Source: Acetivibrio cellulolyticus CD2 (GTDB lineage Bacteria > Bacillota > Clostridia > Acetivibrionales > Acetivibrionaceae). From it: 64,000 nucleotides of DNA. The position numbers and the translations under genes were made by a program. A model generated the notes under the pieces. That model had not been told where the DNA came from. It did not search any database and saw only the letters and a program-made list of their open reading frames with translations. The stretch lies in contig NZ_JH556653.1 in NCBI RefSeq assembly GCF_000179595.2, forward strand, positions 1,421,223 through 1,485,222. The letters are read 5' to 3'. Shown here in pieces: positions 58,592 through 64,000 of the stretch (position 1 is the first letter of the stretch; every line of letters starts with the position of its first letter).

Positions 58592-59320
58592 GTGGATAAT
58601 GTTGATAATGAATTGAAAAACCTTCTTATAGCTGGAGCTAATGAATTTAATATACCTCTAAATGAGGAACAGGCTGAAAAGTTTTTTAAGTATAAAAATG
58701 TATTAAAAGAATGGAATGAAAAGATAAACCTAACAGCAATAGAGGATGATAGAGACATAATAATTAAGCATTTTATTGATTCATTAAGTATCCTGCCTCT
58801 TATAAAAGGTGATAATATAAAGCTTATTGATGTTGGTACTGGTGCTGGATTCCCTGGAATTCCGGTAAAAATTGCCCGGGAAAGTATAGAAGTAACTTTA
58901 TTGGATTCACTGGATAAAAGAGTAAAGTTTTTAAATGAAGTTATAAAAGAGGATGGTTTAACTGGTATAAAAGCGCTCCATGGAAGAGCGGAAGAAAAAG
59001 CAGTTTTGCCTGAATTTAGAGAAAAGTATGATATATGTACTGCTAGAGCAGTCGCAAGCTTACCAGTGTTGATAGAATACTGTCTGCCATTTGTTAAAGT
59101 AGGAGGCTGCTTTATTGCCATGAAGGGAAGCAGTACAGAAGAGATTGATAGTTCAAAAAAAGCGTTGGATATAATAGGTGGAAAGATTGAAGAAGTTAAA
59201 GACTTTAACTTGCCTTTTACTGATAGTAAAAGAAATGTCATAGTCATAAGAAAGTTTCGACAGACTCCGACAAAATATCCGAGAAAAGCAGGTAAACCAT
59301 CAAAAGAACCGTTGATTTAA
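58592..59320 (+). CDS. rsmG: 16S rRNA (guanine-N7)-methyltransferase RsmG (GidB)
   Basis: 242 aa from a GTG at 58592, 8 bases after GGAG; a longer frame from 58526 lacks a site. Rossmann-fold methyltransferase: SAM motif LIDVGTGAGFPGIPVKI (about 72-88), and KWNEKINLTAI-like EWNEKINLTAIEDD near the N-terminus. Methylates G527 of 16S rRNA. Its usual place is between mnmG and noc, as here. Confidence 0.95.
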   Translation: MDNVDNELKNLLIAGANEFNIPLNEEQAEKFFKYKNVLKEWNEKINLTAIEDDRDIIIKHFIDSLSILPLIKGDNIKLIDVGTGAGFPGIPVKIARESIEVTLLDSLDKRVKFLNEVIKEDGLTGIKALHGRAEEKAVLPEFREKYDICTARAVASLPVLIEYCLPFVKVGGCFIAMKGSSTEEIDSSKKALDIIGGKIEEVKDFNLPFTDSKRNVIVIRKFRQTPTKYPRKAGKPSKEPLI

Positions 59321-59515
59321 CCCGCAAAAGGCAGTAATATAGCGCATTTCGACGAACGATTCTTTGTATAAAAAAAAGGAATTTGAAAAAGGTGTCCGAA
59401 TATTATCCTTATAATTTAACTATTAAAGTATGGTAATATAACTTTAATTTAACAAATTATGAATACTATGTTTATAACAAAGGATAAATATTAAAATTAC
59501 AAAGGATGGTGCGTT

Positions 59516-60349
59516 ATGTTAGAAAGCAGATTGCAGATTGCAAAGGTTGAAAAGAAGGATGATTTAAAGAATATTACGTATGTTGGTATTGACAACATCA
59601 GGCCTAATCCTTACCAACCAAGAAAGCAGTTTAACAAGATCTCATTAGAGGAGTTGTGTGAGTCAATCAAACAATATGGAGTTATTCAGCCTATCAATGT
59701 TAGGAAGTTATCCTCAAACATGTACGAACTTGTTGCAGGTGAGAGAAGACTTAGAGCAGCAACTATGGCAGGTCTTAGGGAGATTCCTGCAATTATCATA
59801 GACATAAACGATAACGATTCTGCTGTATTGGCATTAATAGAAAATCTTCAAAGAGAAGATTTAAGTTATATGGAAGAGGCTGAAGGTTATAATAATTTGA
59901 TAAGTGATCATGGGTTTACACAGGAAGAGCTTGCAGCGAAAATAGGGAAAAGTCAATCAACAATAGCAAATAAAATCAGATTATTAAAGCTCCCGCCTTT
60001 AGTTAAAAAGATACTTGCTGACAATAGCTTAACTGAAAGACATGCAAGAGCATTGTTAAAACTTCATGATGAGCAGCTTCAATTAAAAGTTTTAAAGAAT
60101 GTTTGCGAAAAAGGGCTTAATGTAAAAAGAACTGAGGATCTCGTAGAGAAAGCTATAGATAGATTCACAAAGCAGGAAAATGAGAAAAAGAATAAAGGAA
60201 AATTTACAAAAGCCATAAAGGATATAAGAATATTTGTCAATACAATAAAACAGGCTATAGATTTAATGAAAAAATCTGGTGTTGATGCAAAAGCGGCTCA
60301 ATTTGACAGAGGAAGTTATGTTGAATTTATAGTTAGAATACCAAAATAA
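59516..60349 (+). CDS. noc: Nucleoid occlusion protein Noc (ParB family)
   Basis: 277 aa, AAAGGATGG eight bases upstream. ParB/Srx domain (DNIRPNPYQPRKQFNKISLE; GERRLRAATMAGLREIPAI, about 80-98), HTH (TQEELAAKIGKSQSTIANKI, about 135-155), and a C-terminal dimer domain. Located after rsmG, the conserved place of noc; Noc binds its own DNA sites and blocks division over the nucleoid. It differs from ParB at 43417 in the motif (RLRAATMAG versus RWRAARMAG) and in lacking the N-terminal ParA-binding stretch. ParB-paralogue versus Noc is settled mostly by position. Confidence 0.85.
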   Translation: MLESRLQIAKVEKKDDLKNITYVGIDNIRPNPYQPRKQFNKISLEELCESIKQYGVIQPINVRKLSSNMYELVAGERRLRAATMAGLREIPAIIIDINDNDSAVLALIENLQREDLSYMEEAEGYNNLISDHGFTQEELAAKIGKSQSTIANKIRLLKLPPLVKKILADNSLTERHARALLKLHDEQLQLKVLKNVCEKGLNVKRTEDLVEKAIDRFTKQENEKKNKGKFTKAIKDIRIFVNTIKQAIDLMKKSGVDAKAAQFDRGSYVEFIVRIPK

Positions 60350-60427
60350 TAATGCTTTGTGTAAAAGATATTTGTGTTTTTAAATTACTAACACTAATAT
60401 GCACCAGGTATTTAATATGAAAAATTT

Positions 60428-60454
60428 GGGAATGATTTAGTATCATTCCCTTTA
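60428..60454 (+). terminator. Terminator of noc
   Basis: GGGAATGAT/ATCATTCCC perfect 9-bp stem, five-base loop, T-rich tail, 79 bp after noc. Confidence 0.85.
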
Positions 60455-60619
60455 TTGTGTAAATAAACAATACAAGTGTTAGTTGTTAATTCACTAATTA
60501 ATGAAAAAAGTGGACAGCCTGCTAAAACTTTATTAAAATATATAGTGGTGAAAAAAATAATTAAGTAGAAAAAGATTCTAAAAGAAGATCAATAGAACTT
60601 ATAGAAAAGAGGTAGACCA

Positions 60620-63157
60620 ATGGCAGATATAAATGATGTCAAGGACCAAAGTATAATACCTGTTGACATTGAAGCCGAAATGAAGAATTCATTTATAAAT
60701 TATGCTATGAGTGTTATAGTGGATCGAGCATTACCTGATGTAAGAGATGGTTTGAAGCCAGTTCACAGAAGAATTTTATATGGTATGTTTGGGCTAGGTT
60801 TTACACCGGATAAGGCACATAGAAAGTGTGCTACCACCGTAGGGGAAGTTTTGGGTAAATATCATCCACATGGAGATGCAGCTGTTTATGACAGTATGGT
60901 TCGTATGGCGCAGGACTTCTCTTTAAGGTATCGGTTAGTTGATGGTCATGGTAATTTTGGATCTGTAGATGGTGACCCTCCGGCAGCTATGAGGTATACC
61001 GAAGCTAGGCTAGCCAAAATTTCCATGGAAATGATAAGGGATATAAATAAAGATACAGTTGATTTCAAGCCAAATTTTGATGAGCACGAAATCGAACCTG
61101 TTGTTCTTCCATCAAGATTTCCAAATCTTTTAGTCAATGGTTCTTCAGGAATTGCCGTGGGTATGGCTACCAATATTCCACCTCAAAACCTTAGCGAAGT
61201 TATTGATGGAATAGTAAAAGTTATAGAAGAACCCCAAACAACAATTGATGAATTGAATAAAATAATTAAAGGTCCTGATTTCCCAACAGCAGGTATAATA
61301 GTTGGAAAGTCAGGTATAAGAGATGCCTATAGGACAGGTAGAGGCAGAATAATAATGAGGGCAGTTACAAATATTGAGCAAATGAGCCCCAATAAGCAGA
61401 GAATAGTAGTTACTGAGTTGCCTTATCAGGTAAATAAAGCAAGACTGGTTGAAAAGATTGCAGATCTTGTAAAAGAAAAGAGAATAGAGAATATTTCTGA
61501 TTTGAGGGATGAATCGGATAGAACGGGAATGCGCATTGTTATTGAGCTTAAAAGAGAAGCCAATGCCAATATTGTGTTGAATCAGCTCTTTAAGTTCACT
61601 CAGATGCAGGAGACTTTCAGTGTTAATATGCTTGCCCTGGTTCAGACACCGGATAAGAAGTTCGAGCCACATGTAATAAACTTAAGACAGGCAATAGACC
61701 ATTATGTAGATCATCAGAAGGATGTAATTGTACGGAGAACCAGATTTGAACTTGATAAAGCTGAAGCTAGAGCACATATTTTGGAAGGTTTGAAGATAGC
61801 TATAGATAACCTAGATGAGGTTATTAGAATAATAAGATCTTCCAAAAATGAAACAAATGCAAAAGAGAATTTGATGGAAAGATTCAGTTTTAGCGAAAAG
61901 CAAGCTCAGGCAATTGTAGATATGAGACTTGGAAGGCTGACAGCTTTGGAAAGAGAAAAGCTCGAAGCAGAATATCAGGAATTGCTTGCAAAAATAAAAT
62001 ATTACAAAGATGTTTTGGCAAATGAGTTTATGGTTTTAGATATTATTAAGGAAGAACTTGGTGAGATAAAGGGAAAATTTGGTGATGAAAGAAGGACTAA
62101 AATAATTCCTGATGAAACCGACTTTGATGTGGAAGATTTGATAGAAGAGCAGGACAGTGTTATTACTCTTACTCATTTCGGGTATGTGAAGAGGCTTCCT
62201 ACAGACACTTATAAGAGTCAGAGGAGGGGCGGAAAAGGAATTATTGGGTTGAGTACAAGAGAAGAGGACTTTGTTGAAAATCTGTTTACAACGTCCACTC
62301 ACGATTACATTATGTTCTTTACAAACAAAGGGAAGGTATATAGGTTAAAGACCTATGAAATACCTGAAGCAGGAAGACAGGCAAAAGGAACTGCTATAGT
62401 GAATCTTCTCCAGTTGGATCAGGAAGAAAAAGTTACTACAGTTATTCCTATAAAAGAATATAAAGAAGGTATGTACCTTATACTTGCTACTAAAAATGGA
62501 GTTGTAAAGAAAACAGATCTTATGGAATATGACCATATTAGAAAAGGTGGACTTACTGCTGTTGCGTTAAGGGAGAATGACGAGCTTATTGATGTCAGAC
62601 TTACTGATGGTACAAAAGATATTTTGCTTGTTACAAAAAATGGTATGTCTATAAGATTCAATGAAGAGGATGTAAGACCTTTAGGTAGGGTTTCCCAAGG
62701 TGTTAGAGGAATAAAACTCGATGATGATGACGTAGTAATAGGTATGGGAGTCTTTATTGAAGATACCAGCTTGCTTGTAGTAACTGAAAGAGGATTTGGA
62801 AAGAGAACCGAGCTTGAAGAATATAAGGTTCAAACAAGAGGTGGAAAAGGTATCTTGACCTACAGGGTAACAGAAAAGACAGGTAAGATAGCTGGAATGA
62901 AACTTGTTAATGAAAAGGATGATGTAATGTTAATAAGTTCTGATGGAACTATTATCAGAATAAACGTTAATGATATAAGTGTTTTAGGAAGAGCGACTCA
63001 AGGGGTAACTCTGATGAGAATGGATGAATCAGTCTATTTAGTTGGAATTGCAAGGATAATAAATGAAGAAGAAGATTCTTCGGAAGATACAGAAGATGAG
63101 ATTTTAGAAGATGTAACGGAAATAAATGAAGAAAAAGAGCAATCAGATAACGAGTAA
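60620..63157 (+). CDS. gyrA: DNA gyrase subunit A
   Basis: 845 aa, GAGGTAG before ATG. Winged-helix/breakage-reunion domain with catalytic Tyr in [10 protein letters not shown] (about 123), coiled-coil gate region, and six-bladed C-terminal beta-pinwheel beginning with the GyrA box QRRGGKG (about 535), which separates gyrase from topoisomerase IV. The tail is very acidic ([20 protein letters not shown]). The quinolone-determining segment reads [11 protein letters not shown], with Ala in the place of E. coli Ser83. It is separated from gyrB by the origin and followed by a ribosomal RNA operon. Confidence 0.97.
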   Translation: MADINDVKDQSIIPVDIEAEMKNSFINYAMSVIVDRALPDVRDGLKPVHRRILYGMFGLGFTPDKAHRKCATTVGEVLGKYHPHGDAAVYDSMVRMAQDFSLRYRLVDGHGNFGSVDGDPPAAMRYTEARLAKISMEMIRDINKDTVDFKPNFDEHEIEPVVLPSRFPNLLVNGSSGIAVGMATNIPPQNLSEVIDGIVKVIEEPQTTIDELNKIIKGPDFPTAGIIVGKSGIRDAYRTGRGRIIMRAVTNIEQMSPNKQRIVVTELPYQVNKARLVEKIADLVKEKRIENISDLRDESDRTGMRIVIELKREANANIVLNQLFKFTQMQETFSVNMLALVQTPDKKFEPHVINLRQAIDHYVDHQKDVIVRRTRFELDKAEARAHILEGLKIAIDNLDEVIRIIRSSKNETNAKENLMERFSFSEKQAQAIVDMRLGRLTALEREKLEAEYQELLAKIKYYKDVLANEFMVLDIIKEELGEIKGKFGDERRTKIIPDETDFDVEDLIEEQDSVITLTHFGYVKRLPTDTYKSQRRGGKGIIGLSTREEDFVENLFTTSTHDYIMFFTNKGKVYRLKTYEIPEAGRQAKGTAIVNLLQLDQEEKVTTVIPIKEYKEGMYLILATKNGVVKKTDLMEYDHIRKGGLTAVALRENDELIDVRLTDGTKDILLVTKNGMSIRFNEEDVRPLGRVSQGVRGIKLDDDDVVIGMGVFIEDTSLLVVTERGFGKRTELEEYKVQTRGGKGILTYRVTEKTGKIAGMKLVNEKDDVMLISSDGTIIRINVNDISVLGRATQGVTLMRMDESVYLVGIARIINEEEDSSEDTEDEILEDVTEINEEKEQSDNE

Positions 63158-63206
63158 TTTTTCTATTAATATGTGGTTTGTTGAGCTAACGATTTAGGAC
63201 TCGGAT

Positions 63207-63256
63207 TAAAAATGCTCCTTTTGTAAAGAATAAAATTACAGAAAGGAGCATTTTTT
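63207..63256 (+). terminator. Terminator of gyrA
   Basis: AAATGCTCCTTT...TGTAA arm (63210-63226) pairs with TTACA...AAGGAGCATTT (63236-63253), followed by six T residues. Confidence 0.88.
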
Positions 63257-63464
63257 ATACCTGATTTGTGGAAAACTAATATATTGATGTGGACATTATC
63301 AACAATAACAAAGTTTTAAGTGCATAAACTAAAAATATTACATCAATAGTTATAAAAAAATACTTTGAAAGGGAGTATACATAATTAATAGGGTATATAG
63401 TTAAGAATGAAAAAGGAAATTGTGCATAAATTCAAATAGTAGCCGAAATGGAGCTTTTTCTAAG

Positions 63465-63493
63465 TTGATTATAATAGTTTTAGATGATATATT
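63465..63493 (+). promoter_or_regulatory. Possible distal rRNA promoter
   Basis: TTGATT (63465-63470), 17 bp spacer, TATATT (63488-63493). Confidence 0.4.
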
Positions 63494-63578
63494 ATTAAAG
63501 CTGTCGCATGAAACGGCTTAATAAAAGGAAACACCGAAGTAGTATAAAATTGGTAGTATAAAAAATATGAAAAAGGTG

Positions 63579-63607
63579 TTGACAAACAAAAGACAGCGTG
63601 GTAATAT
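63579..63607 (+). promoter_or_regulatory. rRNA operon promoter
   Basis: Exact TTGACA (63579-63584), 17 bp spacer, TAATAT (63602-63607), about 160 bp before the 16S 5' end. Confidence 0.8.
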
Positions 63608-63766
63608 ATAAAAGTCGCTCAGATCGAGTGGCTGAAACAAAAGTAATATGGACTTTGAAAAGTAAACAGTGTAAGACGATAAGGAACTCGTTAATTAATT
63701 GAGTAACTTGCGAAACAAATATACGCGAGTAAGTAATTTAGAGCCAAAAGGCTCTCTAATAAATAT

Positions 63767-64000
63767 TTTTTAGAGAGTTTGATCCTGGCTCAGGACGAAC
63801 GCTGGCGGCGTGCTTAACACATGCAAGTCGAGCGGAGAATATAGCAATATATTCTTAGCGGCGGACGGGTGAGTAACGCGTGGGCAATCTGCCTCATACA
63901 GGGGGATAACACTGGGAAACTAGTGCTAATACCGCATAAAATAATGAAGTGGCATCACTTTATTATCAAAGGAGAAATCCGGTGTGAGATGAGCCCGCGT
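63767..64000 (+). rRNA. rrs: 16S ribosomal RNA, 5' part (cut by window edge)
   Basis: AGAGTTTGATCCTGGCTCAG at 63774-63793 corresponds to E. coli positions 8-27, placing the 5' end near 63767. The conserved GCGTGCTTAACACATGCAAG and GGCGGACGGGTGAGTAACGC follow. The V1-V2 sequence has a clostridial look (TAATACCGCATAA). Only about 234 bases are inside the window. Confidence 0.97.

Larger units (their letters stand above)
63158..63766. other. Intergenic region between gyrA and the rRNA operon
   Basis: 609 bp. Contains the gyrA terminator, two proposed rRNA promoters and the 16S leader with a GAGCC-AAAA-GGCTC hairpin (63740-63756). No gene seen. Confidence 0.55.

Noticed and set aside
63296..63304. 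TTATCAACA upstream of the rRNA promoter as an origin element
   Set aside because: A single isolated box, far from the clusters at dnaA; likely chance in AT-rich DNA.

Overview
The window comes from the replication-origin region of a low-GC, endospore-forming, cellulosome-producing clostridium. Evidence: AT-rich DNA with strong Gram-positive ribosome binding sites; sporulation genes (yabG, veg, a SipL-type SPOCS/LysM protein, bofA, a CotS-like protein); a secreted GH105-type hydrolase with a dockerin (cellulosome); anaerobic metabolism genes (single-chain and four-subunit pyruvate:ferredoxin oxidoreductases, formate-tetrahydrofolate ligase); and a 16S rRNA 5' end that looks clostridial. The Acetivibrio/Ruminiclostridium group is the best fit. 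That placement is an inference from gene content, not a database result.

Layout. 1-4.3 kb: an AAA ATPase/PspA pair behind an orphan CheB, and a small metal-binding (HMA) protein. 4.3-9.3 kb: a B. subtilis-like block on the minus strand (yabG, veg, sipL, ispE, gntR); yabG is split by a one-base shift at an A10 run, and veg has two tandem consensus promoters. 9.4-14 kb: fhs, a CotS-like protein, an ABC-F ATPase. 14.2-18.9 kb: the accessory stretch, with a dockerin GH105 protein, a small promoter- and terminator-flanked ORF, an XRE regulator, a 250-bp GC-richer imperfect palindrome, an AgrC-like membrane protein with no kinase domain, and an unannotated AgrD-like autoinducing-peptide gene. 18.9-25.9 kb: NifJ and the porCDAB operon side by side. 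26-31.5 kb: yaaL-bofA, a VanW/G5 wall protein, small stress and SLH proteins. 31.6-38 kb: gltB-gltD behind a structured leader with an attenuator-like terminator. 38-43 kb: an MFS transporter, serS with two tRNA-Ser genes directly downstream, and two membrane-anchored unknowns.

43-63 kb is the origin. parB-parA (with two parS sites embedded in long perfect palindromes), gyrB, remB, recF, an S4 protein, dnaN and dnaA point left from oriC; rpmH, rnpA, yidD, yidC, jag, mnmE, mnmG, rsmG, noc and gyrA point right, followed by an rRNA operon whose 16S gene runs off the edge. Relative to B. subtilis, gyrA has been separated from gyrB and parAB from noc, so each replichore arm carries one gyrase subunit and one ParB-family protein. 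DnaA-box clusters flank dnaA on both sides, as in a bipartite origin.

The most novel-looking part is 16.6-18.8 kb: an XRE regulator, a large palindrome, a kinase-less AgrC-like receptor and an AgrD-like peptide with a predicted five-residue thiolactone core, with no AgrB processing protease in the window.
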